Positions 1 through 8,793 are shown, numbered from the stretch's first letter. The stretch is DNA of 64,000 nucleotides from CTSoil-043 sp963821235 (GCA_963821235.1 CAWGCS010000001.1:2232001-2296000); one strand, 5' to 3'. Translations and numbers: made by a program. Notes: generated from the sequence alone by a model not told the origin.

Positions 1-36
1 TCGCCCGGCGAATGGGCCGCAGGGCATCCGCGCTCG

Positions 37-1185
37 TCACGGGGTGCCGCCGCCCCCGAGGCGGGAGACGTCGAAGTAGGTGATCCAGATCAGGAACCCG
101 AACAGGAAGACGAAGCCGACGAGGTAGGTCAGCCGCTCCACCGTCAGGGTCGTCTGGGTCGACGGTCCGTTCACCCGGATGCCGGCCGCCCGCAGCCCGC
201 GCCCGCCCACGGCGAAGATGGCCTTGAGGACGAGGACCAGCATCCGCCCGCCGTCGAGGGGCGGGAACGGGAGGATGTTGACCAGGGCCAGGTTCGCCGA
301 GAGGAGGCCGGCCAGGTAGAGGGTGAAGATCGGGCCGAGCTGCCAGAAGACGTCGCCGACCTGGGCGGCGATCCCTACCGGGCCGGACACCGGCGGCGCC
401 TGGCCCGGGTTCGCCACGATCGAGGTGACGAGGTCGGCGAGGCCGTTGACGATCAGGGTGAAGGCCGAGACCGTCCACTCGGCGCCGGCCCTGACGGCGG
501 AGGCGACGTCGCGACCGGCGTAGTCGCCACTGAACGTCACGCCGTAGCGGATGCCGAGCGAGCCCTTGTCCGCCGCCAGTTCGAGGGGCAGGAGCGTCGC
601 CTGGACCTCGCGAACCACCTCGTCGGTTCCGCGGACGGTGAGGGTGACGTCCTGGCCGGCGTACCGCCTGATCTGGTGGAGGGCGGCGTCGGCCGCGTCC
701 CCCGGGAAGAGGTCGAACGTGTCGCCATCGATCGCAAGGAGGGTCTCGCCTGACCGCAGGCCGGCGGCCTGGGCAGGAGTGCCGTCCGTGACATCGGCGA
801 TCACCAGGCCCGCCTGCGGGGTGGCCAGCCAGGCGATGGCGAAGAAGATCGCGAACGCCAGGAGGAGGTTCATGCCGACGCCGGCGACGAGGACGACGAG
901 CTTCTTCCAGAGCCGCGCGGCGGCGAACGAGCGCGGGTCGTCGGAGTCGCCGTCCTCGCCCTCGAGCCGCACGAACCCGCCGATCGGCAGCCAGTTGAGG
1001 GTGTAGAGCGTCTCGCCGCCCGAGCGCAGGACCTTCGCCCGCGGCGGGAACCCGATCCCGAACTCCTGGACGCGGATCCGGAAGAGGCGAGCCAGGATGA
1101 AGTGGCCGACCTCGTGGAAGACGACGAGCCCGCCGAGGATCAGGATGAAGAGGGCGATGGTGATTGCGCCCTGGATGATGGCCAT
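37..1185 (-). CDS. rseP: Site-2 intramembrane zinc metalloprotease RseP (M50 family)
   Basis: 382-residue membrane protease expected to cut membrane-anchored regulators such as anti-sigma factors. The zinc motif HEVGH sits at residues 24-28 in the first membrane helix. A PDZ domain spans about 125-200, and the second active-site motif LDGG is at 310-313 beside another helix. The ATG at 1185 follows a good Shine-Dalgarno (GGAGGG, 3 nt before the start). An open frame continues upstream into dxr, but residues before this ATG have no family character. It lies 8 nt after dxr and is the last complete gene of the rpsB-to-rseP block. Bases 1-36 beyond its stop hold no identifiable gene. Confidence 0.95.
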   Translation of the reverse strand: MAIIQGAITIALFILILGGLVVFHEVGHFILARLFRIRVQEFGIGFPPRAKVLRSGGETLYTLNWLPIGGFVRLEGEDGDSDDPRSFAAARLWKKLVVLVAGVGMNLLLAFAIFFAIAWLATPQAGLVIADVTDGTPAQAAGLRSGETLLAIDGDTFDLFPGDAADAALHQIRRYAGQDVTLTVRGTDEVVREVQATLLPLELAADKGSLGIRYGVTFSGDYAGRDVASAVRAGAEWTVSAFTLIVNGLADLVTSIVANPGQAPPVSGPVGIAAQVGDVFWQLGPIFTLYLAGLLSANLALVNILPFPPLDGGRMLVLVLKAIFAVGGRGLRAAGIRVNGPSTQTTLTVERLTYLVGFVFLFGFLIWITYFDVSRLGGGGTP

Positions 1186-1193
1186 GTGCCCTC

Positions 1194-2435
1194 CTACGCC
1201 ACCGGGCCGGCTGCGGTTCCGCCGGCCGCGGCGGGCGCGGCGAACGCCGCGCGGACCTCGCGATCGAGGTCGACGAGCTCGTCGACCCCGGGCGCCTGGT
1301 CCGGACCCAGCCCATAGCGTGCCACGGCTGCCTCGAGAAGGCGCGGGATGCCCGAGAAGTCGAGCGTCCCGGCCAGGAAGCGAGCCACCGCGACCTCGTC
1401 GGCGGCGATCAGGGCGGCCGTCGCCCGCGACCCGATGGCGCCTGCCTCGCGGGCGATGCGGAGGGCCGGGAATCGCTCCTCGTCCGGCGCCCGGAAGTCG
1501 AGCCGGGCTGCGGCCACGAGGTCGGGCGCGGGTGCCGGCGACGCGCGCCGCCGCGGGTGGGTGATCGCGTACTGGATCGGCAGGCGCATGTCGGGCGTTC
1601 CCAGCTGCGCCTTCAGGGAGCCGTCCCGGAATGCCACCGCGGAGTGGACGATCGACTGGGGATGGACGACCACGTCGATCCGCTCGTAGCCGACGCCGTA
1701 GAGCCAGTGCGCCTCGATGACCTCGAGGCCCTTGTTGGCGAGGGTAGCTGAATCGATCGTGATCTTCGCGCCCATCGTCCAGGTCGGGTGGCGGAGCGCC
1801 TGCTCGGGGTCGATCGCGGCGAAGTCGCCGGCCGGCGTGTCCAGGAACGGGCCGCCGGAGGCGGTCAGGATGAGGCGGGCGACGTCGTCGAGCGACTCCC
1901 CGACGAGGCACTGCCAGATCGCGGAGTGCTCCGAGTCGATCGGCCGCAGCCAGCCGAGCGGCGTGGCCAGCGGGTCGCGCGGGTCGACCGCCGCGCGCGC
2001 TGCCGCGCGGGCGGCGGCTTCGGCCATGACGAGGTGGCCGCCCGCCACGAGGGTCTCCTTGTTGGCCGTCGCGACGACCTTCCCGGCGCGCAGCGCGGCC
2101 AGGACCGGGCGGAGGGCCACCATCCCCGTGGTCCCCACCACCACGAGGTCGACGTCGTCGCGGGTGGCGAGGACGTCGAGGGCGTCCGGGCCGCGCACCT
2201 GCCGGCAGCCGGGCGGCAGGTCGAGATCGTCGTCGGTGCCGAGCGCCACGACCGCCGGCCGGAGCAGCCGGGCCTGGTCCTCGAGGAGGGCCGCCCGCCC
2301 GCCCGTCGCGAGGGCGACCACCCGCCAGTCGGGGGCGAGCGCGGCGAGCACTTCCACCGCCTGGGTCCCGATCGACCCGCCGGAGCCGAGGAGGGCGACG
2401 CCCACCGGGCCGCCGCCCGATGCCCGCTCAGCCAT
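1194..2435 (-). CDS. dxr: 1-deoxy-D-xylulose 5-phosphate reductoisomerase
   Basis: 413 residues, close to the usual length. Converts DXP to MEP with NADPH, the committed step of the MEP isoprenoid pathway. The NADPH-binding loop reads GSGGSIG at 17-23 (the usual form is GSTGSIG, so one Thr is Gly). NKE is at 125-127, and the metal ligands are D167/E169 (PIDSEHSAIW) and E238 (NKGLEVIEA). Its start overlaps the cdsA stop by 8 nt, indicating translational coupling. It supplies the isoprenoid units that uppS, two genes upstream, polymerises. Confidence 0.97.
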   Translation of the reverse strand: MAERASGGGPVGVALLGSGGSIGTQAVEVLAALAPDWRVVALATGGRAALLEDQARLLRPAVVALGTDDDLDLPPGCRQVRGPDALDVLATRDDVDLVVVGTTGMVALRPVLAALRAGKVVATANKETLVAGGHLVMAEAAARAAARAAVDPRDPLATPLGWLRPIDSEHSAIWQCLVGESLDDVARLILTASGGPFLDTPAGDFAAIDPEQALRHPTWTMGAKITIDSATLANKGLEVIEAHWLYGVGYERIDVVVHPQSIVHSAVAFRDGSLKAQLGTPDMRLPIQYAITHPRRRASPAPAPDLVAAARLDFRAPDEERFPALRIAREAGAIGSRATAALIAADEVAVARFLAGTLDFSGIPRLLEAAVARYGLGPDQAPGVDELVDLDREVRAAFAAPAAAGGTAAGPVA

Positions 2436-3306
2436 GGACGAGCGCCACGTAGGCGGCCAGGGCGGGAGCCGCCAGGAGGATCGAGTCGACCCGGTCCAGG
2501 ACCCCGCCGTGGCCGGGGATGAGGGCCCCGGAGTCCTTGGCCCGGGCCGCCCGCTTGAGAAGCGACTCGGCGAGGTCGCCAGCCTGGGCGGCGACCGCGA
2601 GCAGGGGCCCGATGACGAGCGCCTCGGGCCACGGGTGCGAGGTGAGGGCGAGGACGATCGCGACGCCGATCGTGGCGACCACGAGGCCGCCGATGACGCC
2701 CTCCTGCGTCTTCTTCGGGCTTATCCAGGCCACGAACGGCCGACGGCCGAAGGCCCGCCCGACGAGGTAGGCGCCGGAGTCGAAGCCCCACACGCCGGCC
2801 AGCAGGACGAGCACCCAGCGCCGCTCGGGGAGGATGACCTGCTCGAACGCTGCCGGATCGGTCCACTGGGTGGTGAGGACCGCGACCGCGCCGAGGAGGC
2901 CGACGTAGACGGCGCCGAAGAGGGTCGCCGACCAGGCCGCGAAGCCGGCGCCAGGGTCGTGCCGGGCGAAAGCGGCGATCGCCAGCCCCGCCGCGACGAC
3001 GCCGACCAGCACCAGCCCGTCCACCGACGCGACCCGGGCCGCGAGGTCGAGGGCGGCCTGGGGACGGCCCAGGAGGTGGCTGCCGAGGATCGCGGGGATC
3101 GACGGGGCCGCGGCCAGGACGAGCGCGCCGGCGACGACCCCGTTGCGGACGACGGCGTAGCCCGCCAGCGGCAGGAGGCGCTCCGCCTCCCGGGCAGCGA
3201 GCGTGGCCAGGACGAGCACGAGGATCGCGATCCCGATGCCACCGCCCACGATCGCCAGGGCCACCACCGTGACGATGACCAGCGCGCTCAGCGAGCGGTC
3301 GCGCAT
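2428..3306 (-). CDS. cdsA: Phosphatidate cytidylyltransferase (CDP-diglyceride synthase)
   Basis: 292-residue polytopic membrane enzyme that makes CDP-diacylglycerol from phosphatidate and CTP for phospholipid synthesis. The C-terminal family signature is clear: SPKKTQEGVIGG followed by PGHGGVLDRVDSILLAAP. Hydrophobic segments cover most of the protein, with about eight likely helices. It starts 11 nt after uppS and overlaps the dxr start by 8 nt, keeping the common uppS-cdsA-dxr-rseP order. Confidence 0.95.
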   Translation of the reverse strand: MRDRSLSALVIVTVVALAIVGGGIGIAILVLVLATLAAREAERLLPLAGYAVVRNGVVAGALVLAAAPSIPAILGSHLLGRPQAALDLAARVASVDGLVLVGVVAAGLAIAAFARHDPGAGFAAWSATLFGAVYVGLLGAVAVLTTQWTDPAAFEQVILPERRWVLVLLAGVWGFDSGAYLVGRAFGRRPFVAWISPKKTQEGVIGGLVVATIGVAIVLALTSHPWPEALVIGPLLAVAAQAGDLAESLLKRAARAKDSGALIPGHGGVLDRVDSILLAAPALAAYVALVHG

Positions 3307-3317
3307 GGCGCCGGCCC

Positions 3318-4115
3318 TCAGGTCCCGAATCGGCGCGACCGTCCGGCGAACGCGTCGAGGGCGGCGTCGTAGGCGGCGTCGTCGAAGTCCGGCCAGAGGG
3401 TGTCGCAGGTCCAGAACTCGGCGTAGGCGCTCTGCCAGATCAGGAAGTTGGAGAGGCGCTGCTCGCCACCGGTCCGGATGACGAGGTCCGGGTCGGGCAT
3501 GCCCGCCGTGTAGAGGCGCACCGCGATCGCGGCCTCGTCGACCTCGACGGGATCGAGGCCGGCGGCCACGATCGATCGGACCGCGTCCACGAGCTCTGTC
3601 CGGCCCGCGTAGTTGAAGGCGACCGCCAGCGTCAGGCGCTCTCCCGCCACGGTCCCGGCGATGGCCTCCATGATCGACTGCCGCAGGTCGTCGGGGAGCT
3701 CATCGAGCCGGCCGAGGAGGCGCACCCGGACCCCCTCCCGGACGAGCTGGGGGGTCTCCGCCCGGATCGCCTGCTCGAGGATCCGGAAGAGCCCCACGAC
3801 CTCCTCGTCGGAGCGGGCCCAGTTCTCCCGGCTGAAGGCATAGAGCGAGAGGAAGCGGACGCCCCTCCGCAGGGTGTGCTCGACGAGCCAGCGGATCTTC
3901 TCGACGCCGGCGGCATGACCCTCCAGCTCGTCGAGGCCGCGGGCCCGGGCCCACCGGCGATTGCCGTCCATGATGATCGCGACGTGGGCCGGGACGCCCT
4001 CCGGCCGGGACGCCGGGGCGCCGTCGGCCGGTTGTGTCGTCGCCTCGGCGCGCTCTGGCGCCGCGTGCGCGGACGGGGGCGCGTCGGTCGGGCGCGCGAG
4101 CGAGGCGCGGGCCAC
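3318..4115 (-). CDS. uppS: Undecaprenyl (polyprenyl) diphosphate synthase
   Basis: 265 residues. cis-Prenyltransferase that condenses IPP onto FPP to make the C55 lipid carrier for cell-wall and glycan assembly. The catalytic motif IMDGNRRWA has its Asp at residue 50. The substrate and dimer motif RTGGEQRLSNF and a conserved SAYAEFWTCDTLWPDF segment follow. About 45 Ala/Pro-rich residues precede the fold, longer than usual, so the GTG start at 4115 (overlapping the frr stop as TAGTG) is positional rather than proven. No in-frame start closer to the fold is obviously better. Confidence 0.93.
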   Translation of the reverse strand: MARASLARPTDAPPSAHAAPERAEATTQPADGAPASRPEGVPAHVAIIMDGNRRWARARGLDELEGHAAGVEKIRWLVEHTLRRGVRFLSLYAFSRENWARSDEEVVGLFRILEQAIRAETPQLVREGVRVRLLGRLDELPDDLRQSIMEAIAGTVAGERLTLAVAFNYAGRTELVDAVRSIVAAGLDPVEVDEAAIAVRLYTAGMPDPDLVIRTGGEQRLSNFLIWQSAYAEFWTCDTLWPDFDDAAYDAALDAFAGRSRRFGT

Positions 4116-4672
4116 TAGACCTCCAGCACCTCGCGCTCCTTGGCGGCGCCGACCTTGTCGACCTCCGCAACCCAGCGGTCGGTGATCTTCTGGAGCTGCT
4201 CCAGCTCGCGGTGCGCGTCGTCAGTGCCGATCACGCCGTCGCGCTCTTCGCGCTTGATCGCGTCAGCGGCCTCCCGGCGGAGGTTCCGGATCTCGACCCG
4301 GGCCTCCTCCATGCGCCGGTGGACGACCTTCACCAGCTCCTTGCGACGCTCCTCGGTGAGCTGCGGGATGTTGAGGCGGACGACGGTCCCGTCGACGTTC
4401 GGCATCAGCCCGATGTCGCTCTTGAGGATGGCCTTCTCGATCGCTCCGAGGACGCCCCGGTCCCAGGGCTGGATCACGATCTGGTGCGGCTCGGGGACGC
4501 TGATCCCGGCCAGCTGGTTGAGCGCCGTCGGCGTGCCGTAGTACTCGACATGGATCCGCTCGACGAGCGACGTCGAGGCGCGCCCGGTCCGGACGCCCTG
4601 GAAGTCGCGCTCCATGACCTCCACGGCGCGGGCCATCTTCGGCTCGACGGTCGCGATCGCCTGGCTGCTCAT
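4115..4672 (-). CDS. frr: Ribosome recycling factor
   Basis: 185 residues, the standard RRF length. Splits post-termination ribosomes together with EF-G. The conserved core GVRTGRAS and the LNIPQLTEERRKEL segment are present, as is the coiled-coil C-terminal arm. The ATG overlaps the pyrH stop (ATGA), and the stop overlaps the uppS start by one base, so pyrH-frr-uppS are tightly coupled. Confidence 0.97.
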   Translation of the reverse strand: MSSQAIATVEPKMARAVEVMERDFQGVRTGRASTSLVERIHVEYYGTPTALNQLAGISVPEPHQIVIQPWDRGVLGAIEKAILKSDIGLMPNVDGTVVRLNIPQLTEERRKELVKVVHRRMEEARVEIRNLRREAADAIKREERDGVIGTDDAHRELEQLQKITDRWVAEVDKVGAAKEREVLEV

Positions 4673-5433
4673 GCCGGTGCACCTCCGGAGATGCGGGTCC
4701 CGACCTGCTCCCCCATCGCCGCCCGCCGGATGTTGTCCGCCCGGTTCAGGTCGAAGACGATGATGGGGAGGTCATTCTCCATGCACAGCGACACCGCCGT
4801 CGCGTCGAGGACGGCGAGCCTGTCGCCGAGGACGTCGGCGTAGGTCAGCTCGGTGTAGCGCTTCGCCTCGGGATGGGTCAGCGGATCCGCGTCGTAGACG
4901 CCGTCCACCTTCGTCGCCTTCAGGAGCACCGAGGCGCCGATCTCGACGGCGCGCAGGGCGGCCGCCGTGTCGGTCGTGAAGTAGGGGTTGCCGGTGCCGG
5001 CCACGAAGATCGTGACCCGGCCCTTCTCCAGGTGGCGGATGGCTCGACGCCGGATGTACGGCTCGGCCACCTCGTTCATGGCGATCGCGGTCATGACCCG
5101 GGTCGGGACGCCGACCCGCTCGAGCGCGTCCTGCAGGGCCAGCCCGTTCATCACCGTGGCCAGCATGCCCATGTAGTCGCCGGTGGCGCGGTCCATCCCG
5201 CGGGCCGCGGCGGCCAGGCCGCGGAAGATGTTCCCGCCGCCGACCACGAGCCCGACCTGTACGCCCGCCCGCTGGGCGGTCGCGATCTGGGTGGCGATGA
5301 ACGTGCAGAAGGCGGGGTCGACGCCGTACGCGCGGTCGCCGAGGAGCGCCTCGCCGGAGATCTTGAGGAGGATCCGCCCGTAGCGGGCCGCCGGCGAGCC
5401 GCCGGACCCGGGGGCCGCTCCCGGCTCGCTCAC
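4669..5433 (-). CDS. pyrH: UMP kinase
   Basis: 254 residues. Hexameric bacterial UMP kinase of the amino-acid-kinase fold, phosphorylating UMP to UDP. Motifs are ILLKISGEAL near the N-terminus, GGGNIFRG, GTGNPYFTTDTAAALRA and KATKVDGVYDADP. The chosen GTG at 5433 overlaps the tsf stop as GTGA. The frame stays open for 48 more codons inside tsf but shows no kinase sequence there. A short Gly/Ala/Pro-rich leader of about 15 residues precedes the first strand. Confidence 0.96.
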   Translation of the reverse strand: MSEPGAAPGSGGSPAARYGRILLKISGEALLGDRAYGVDPAFCTFIATQIATAQRAGVQVGLVVGGGNIFRGLAAAARGMDRATGDYMGMLATVMNGLALQDALERVGVPTRVMTAIAMNEVAEPYIRRRAIRHLEKGRVTIFVAGTGNPYFTTDTAAALRAVEIGASVLLKATKVDGVYDADPLTHPEAKRYTELTYADVLGDRLAVLDATAVSLCMENDLPIIVFDLNRADNIRRAAMGEQVGTRISGGAPA

Positions 5434-6029
5434 AGCTCCTCGCCGAGTCCGTAGCGGGTGAACCGGCGGACCCGGATGTTCTCGCCGATCGTGGCCACGG
5501 CGGCGGTGACGATGTCGCGCACGGTCTGGTCCGTGTCGCGGAAGGGCTGCTCGAGGAGGCAGACCTCCGCGTACCACTTCTTCAGCTGGCCCTCGACGAT
5601 CTGGGGACGGATGTGCTCGGGCTTCTTGCGGGTCGTCTCGTCATCGAGCAGGGCCGCCTTCTTGGCCGCCAGGTCGGCCTCGGGGATGCGGTCCACGTCG
5701 ACGTAGGTGGCGGACAGCGCCGCGACCTGGACGGCGAGGTCGTGGACCAGCTTCTGGAACTGGTCCGTGCGGGCCACGAAGTCCGTCTCGCAGTTGACCT
5801 CGATGAGGACGCCCACCCGGCCGCCCGGGTGGATGTAGCTCGCGACGGTGCCCTCGCGAGCCTCGCGGCCGGCCCGCTTCGCCGCCACGCTGAGGCCGCG
5901 CTCCCGGAGGAGGGCGATCGCCTTCTCGAGGTCGCCGTCCGCCTCCTCGAGGGCCCGCTTGCAGTCCATCATGCCTGCGCCGGTCCGCTCGCGAAGCTGC
6001 TTGACGTCGGCGGCGGTGAGGTTCGCCAT
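5430..6029 (-). CDS. tsf: Translation elongation factor Ts (short form)
   Basis: 199 residues. Guanine-nucleotide exchange factor for EF-Tu. It has the UBA-like N-terminal domain (LRERTGAGMMDCKRAL) and the EF-Tu contact motif ETDFVAR. It lacks the second core subdomain of the roughly 280-residue E. coli protein, like the short EF-Ts of Thermus and several Chloroflexota. It follows rpsB by 87 nt, the universal rpsB-tsf pairing. Confidence 0.97.
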   Translation of the reverse strand: MANLTAADVKQLRERTGAGMMDCKRALEEADGDLEKAIALLRERGLSVAAKRAGREAREGTVASYIHPGGRVGVLIEVNCETDFVARTDQFQKLVHDLAVQVAALSATYVDVDRIPEADLAAKKAALLDDETTRKKPEHIRPQIVEGQLKKWYAEVCLLEQPFRDTDQTVRDIVTAAVATIGENIRVRRFTRYGLGEEL

Positions 6030-6116
6030 GGGTTGCTGCGTCTCCTGTGGTCGACCCGGCCGTCGCCGGGGCTCGCCTGCGGTGGCCGATCGTCGCCGCA
6101 GGCGCTGGTCAGCTGC

Positions 6117-6983
6117 CTACGACGCCTCGGGCTCGGCGACGGGAGCTTCGGGGAGGAGCTCCTCGGCGTCGGGCTCGAAGGTGAGCGCCCCGCCGGCGGC
6201 GAGCTGGGCGACGAGGTCGTCGGCGGTTGCGACCTCTTCGGCCTCGAAGGCCGCCGCCAGCTCCGGCTCGGGCTCCGGCTCGCGCTCGGCACGGGCGGCC
6301 CGCTCGCGGGCGCCTTCGATCGCCGCGTCGGCGACGAGCTGGCAGAGCAGCCGGATCGCCCGGATGGCGTCGTCGTTGGCCGGGATGATGTAGTCGATCT
6401 CGTCCGGGTCGACGTTGGTGTCGCCGGTGCCGACGATCGGCAGCTCGAGCTTGCGGCACTCGGTGACCGCGATCCGCTCGCGGGCCGGGTCGATGATGAA
6501 GACCGTGCCCGGGAGGCGCTTCATCTTGCGGATCCCGCCGAGGGTCAGGCGAAGCTTGCGCAGCTCCTCCATGTAGCGGGCGGCTTCCTTCTTCGGCATC
6601 CGCTCGAAGTCGCCGTTGGCGAGCCGCGCCTCGAGCTGCTCGAGGAGGCCGAGACGCTTCTTGATCGTCACGAAGTTCGTGAGCATGCCGCCCAGCCAGC
6701 GCTGGTTGACGTAGGGCTGGTTGGCGCGGTCGGCTTCCTGGGAGACGGGCTCCTGGGCCTGCTTCTTCGTTCCCACGAAGAGGATCGACTCGCCGCGCGC
6801 GGTCGTGTCGCGGACGGCGGCGAGGGCGACGTCGAGCCGCTGGACGGTCTGGGCGAGGTCGATGATGTGGATCCCGTTGCGCTCCGCGAAGATGAACGGG
6901 CGCATCTTGGGATTCCAGCGGCGCGTCTGGTGGCCGAAATGGACGCCGGCCTCGAGAAGCTGCCGCATCGAGACGGTGGGCAC
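6117..6983 (-). CDS. rpsB: 30S ribosomal protein S2
   Basis: 288 residues. The S2 core begins MRQLLEAGVHFGHQ and includes RRWNPKM, the LGGMLTNF segment and the IIPANDDAIRA block. The GTG at 6983 is preceded by AGGAGG at good spacing; the frame extends upstream but without S2 sequence. After the S2 fold there is a C-terminal tail of about 55 residues rich in Glu, Pro and Ala, longer than in most bacteria and probably disordered. First gene of the rpsB-tsf-pyrH-frr block. Confidence 0.96.
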   Translation of the reverse strand: MPTVSMRQLLEAGVHFGHQTRRWNPKMRPFIFAERNGIHIIDLAQTVQRLDVALAAVRDTTARGESILFVGTKKQAQEPVSQEADRANQPYVNQRWLGGMLTNFVTIKKRLGLLEQLEARLANGDFERMPKKEAARYMEELRKLRLTLGGIRKMKRLPGTVFIIDPARERIAVTECRKLELPIVGTGDTNVDPDEIDYIIPANDDAIRAIRLLCQLVADAAIEGARERAARAEREPEPEPELAAAFEAEEVATADDLVAQLAAGGALTFEPDAEELLPEAPVAEPEAS

Positions 6984-7151
6984 GCGTGGTCCTCCTGATC
7001 GGTTGCGTCCTCCGCGGGCCCCGACCCGGACCGGGTCACCGAGCATCGGCTCGGCTCCCGGCACCGCCCGGGATCGGTGGCGGCACCGCGTGTGAACTCG
7101 TCGCCGCGACCGCGGCGACGGCGGCTGGCGGATGGCCCGACAGCCCGGCGG

Positions 7152-7162
7152 AGTCTATCACA
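7152..7162 (-). promoter_or_regulatory. Possible -10 region for rpsB operon
   Basis: Minus strand reads TGTGATAGACT, with TAGACT as the -10. No good -35 is seen. It would give a leader of about 160 nt before the rpsB GTG. It resembles the TAGACT ahead of ffh and the TAnACT elements elsewhere in the window. Confidence 0.3.
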
Positions 7163-7598
7163 GGGGTCGCCCGCCGCTCCCCTCGCCGATCCCGCGGTGG
7201 TGGCGCAGACGCACCCGCCCGCCCGTCGCCGGCTCGACCGCCACGAGGTCGATTCGCAGCGGGAGGGACGGCAGCCGCTCCCCGCCAGGTAGCACGCCGT
7301 CGTCGAGGAGGCGCAGCGCGCCCCGCCGCAGGCGGGCGACCTTGCGGGCGTCGACCGTCTCCTCCGGCAGGCCGAAGGCCCTCGACTGGCGCCAGCGCAC
7401 CTCCACGATCACGAGCGCCGCCGGCGGCCCCGGCTCCACCGCGACGATGTCCAGCTCCGACCGGCCGGCCCGGACGCGGCGGCCGAGGATCCGCCAGCCG
7501 GCCCCCGCGAGGGCCTCGGCCACGACGGCCTCCGCCCGGTGGCCGGCCAGCCTGGCGGCGTCGGCGGGCTGCGCCCCGGTCGGCGCCTGGCGCTCCAT
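7158..7598 (-). CDS. YraN family (UPF0102) endonuclease-like protein
   Basis: 146 residues. Small restriction-endonuclease-fold protein of the YraN/UPF0102 family, whose cellular role is unsettled. The family core is visible as GRSELDIVAVEPG followed by LVIVEVRWRQS, the PD-(D/E)XK-like D...E-x-R pattern. The N-terminus RLAGHRAEAVVAEAL matches the family helix. It lies next to rnhB, a common pairing. The ATG has no Shine-Dalgarno; a -10-like TAGGCT ends 6 nt before it, suggesting a leaderless mRNA. Confidence 0.85.
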   Translation of the reverse strand: MERQAPTGAQPADAARLAGHRAEAVVAEALAGAGWRILGRRVRAGRSELDIVAVEPGPPAALVIVEVRWRQSRAFGLPEETVDARKVARLRRGALRLLDDGVLPGGERLPSLPLRIDLVAVEPATGGRVRLRHHRGIGEGSGGRPL

Positions 7599-7604
7599 CC
7601 GGCC

Positions 7605-7610
7605 AGCCTA
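7605..7610 (-). promoter_or_regulatory. -10-like hexamer just upstream of yraN (leaderless candidate)
   Basis: Minus strand TAGGCT, then GGCCGG, then the ATG of the YraN gene. The 6-nt distance would put the transcription start at or next to the A of the start codon. Confidence 0.35.
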
Positions 7611-7621
7611 GCGGCGGCGAC

Positions 7622-8392
7622 TTAGCGGCCCCGTATCCCGCCCTGCACCGCGCCCTCGCCGAGCCCGATCGCTCCCTCGCCGGCGGCCAGCGCGAGCGCC
7701 GCCGGGAGATCGTCGGCGGCGGCGCCTGGGGCGACCGGGAGCAGGTCGAGGCCGAGCTGCTCGACGCCCTCGATGGCCCGCCGCGTGGTGATGAACGACC
7801 GCCGGTGGAAGGCCGTGATCCCGAGCTCGGCCATCGCGGCCCGGTGCTCGGCCGTCGCGTACCCGGCGTTGCGCTCCCAGCCGTAGCCCGGGTGCCGCGC
7901 GGCGAGGCGGGCCATCAGGCGATCGCGGACCACCTTGGCCACGATCGAGGCGCAGGCGATCGAGTACACGTGGCAGTCGCCGTCCACGATCGCGTCGTAC
8001 GGCCCCACCGCCTCCTCGAAGCCGGCGATCCGGAGGCCGTCCACGAGGACGTGGTCGTGGCCGCCGAGGCGGGCGAGCGCACGGCGCATGGCGAGGTGGG
8101 TGGCATGGTAGATGTTGAGGCGATCGATCTCCTCCACCGAGGCGGCGCCGACGCCCACGGCGATGGCCCGGCGGCGGATCTCCGGCGCGAGCGCCTCGCG
8201 CTGGGCGGCCGAGAGCGTCTTGGAGTCGCGGACCCCCGCGATGCGGTGGGCGTTGACCCGGACGATCACCGCGGCGGCCACCACGGGTCCGCAGGCCGGC
8301 GCGACCCCGACCTCGTCCACGCCGGCCACGCGGGCAGCGCCGGCGCGCCACAGGGCGCGTTCGCGGCGAAGGGTCGGGACGAGGGGCGCCAT
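7622..8392 (-). CDS. rnhB: Ribonuclease HII (atypical GRG motif)
   Basis: 256 residues. Removes ribonucleotides from DNA and the RNA of RNA-DNA hybrids. The four acidic metal ligands of the family are present: D26 and E27 (GVDE), D118 (LVDG) and D139 (DGD). The region SIACASIVAKVVRD is typical. The motif normally read DEAGRGP is DEVGVAP here, so the Gly-Arg/Lys-Gly loop that senses the ribonucleotide 2'-OH is Gly-Val-Ala. About 45 C-terminal residues, rich in Ala and Gly, extend past the fold. The ATG at 8392 lacks a clear Shine-Dalgarno. Confidence 0.92.
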   Translation of the reverse strand: MAPLVPTLRRERALWRAGAARVAGVDEVGVAPACGPVVAAAVIVRVNAHRIAGVRDSKTLSAAQREALAPEIRRRAIAVGVGAASVEEIDRLNIYHATHLAMRRALARLGGHDHVLVDGLRIAGFEEAVGPYDAIVDGDCHVYSIACASIVAKVVRDRLMARLAARHPGYGWERNAGYATAEHRAAMAELGITAFHRRSFITTRRAIEGVEQLGLDLLPVAPGAAADDLPAALALAAGEGAIGLGEGAVQGGIRGR

Positions 8393-8400
8393 CGTCCCGA

Positions 8401-8406
8401 AGGGTA
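8401..8406 (-). promoter_or_regulatory. -10-like hexamer just upstream of rnhB (leaderless candidate)
   Basis: Minus strand GGCTACCCT ending 8 nt before the rnhB ATG, with no Shine-Dalgarno between. This fits a leaderless or near-leaderless transcript. Confidence 0.3.
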
Positions 8407-8445
8407 GCCCGAATCCGCGGGAGCCCGTCGCCCGACGGCCGGAGG

Positions 8446-8793
8446 TCAGCTGGGGCGGCGCTCGCGGAGCGTCGCGGCCTTGCCGACCCGCTGGCGGAGG
8501 AAGTAGAGCTTCGCCCGGCGAGCGACGCCGTGGCGGACGACCTCGATGCGCTCGATCCGCGGGCTGTTCACCTTGAAGGTGCGCTCGACGCCGACGCCCG
8601 AGGCGATCCGCCGGACCGTGACGGAGCGGGTGATGCCGCCGCCGGTCAGGCGGAGGACGGTCCCCTCGAAGACCTGGACCCGCTCCCGGTTCCCCTCGAC
8701 GACCTTCGCGGCGACCTTGACGGTGTCGCCGGGCGCGAGCTCCGGGATGTCGGTGCGAAGCTGGTCCTTGACGATCTCGTCGAGCACGTTCAC
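8446..8793 (-). CDS. rplS: 50S ribosomal protein L19
   Basis: 115 residues. KOW-like L19 fold with the usual pattern PGDTVKVAAKVVEGNRERVQ, FEGTVLRLTGGGI, SVTVRRIASGVGVERTF and RRAKLYFLR. The GTG at 8793 matches the family N-terminus (NVLDEIVKDQL) and has a purine-rich Shine-Dalgarno. It sits downstream of trmD in the standard rpsP-rimM-trmD-rplS order but has its own probable promoter in the 130-nt gap. Confidence 0.96.
   Translation of the reverse strand: MNVLDEIVKDQLRTDIPELAPGDTVKVAAKVVEGNRERVQVFEGTVLRLTGGGITRSVTVRRIASGVGVERTFKVNSPRIERIEVVRHGVARRAKLYFLRQRVGKAATLRERRPS

Noticed and set aside
1..36. Start of another minus-strand gene after rseP
   Set aside because: An ATG exists at 25-27 but only nine codons lie in the window, too few to identify anything.
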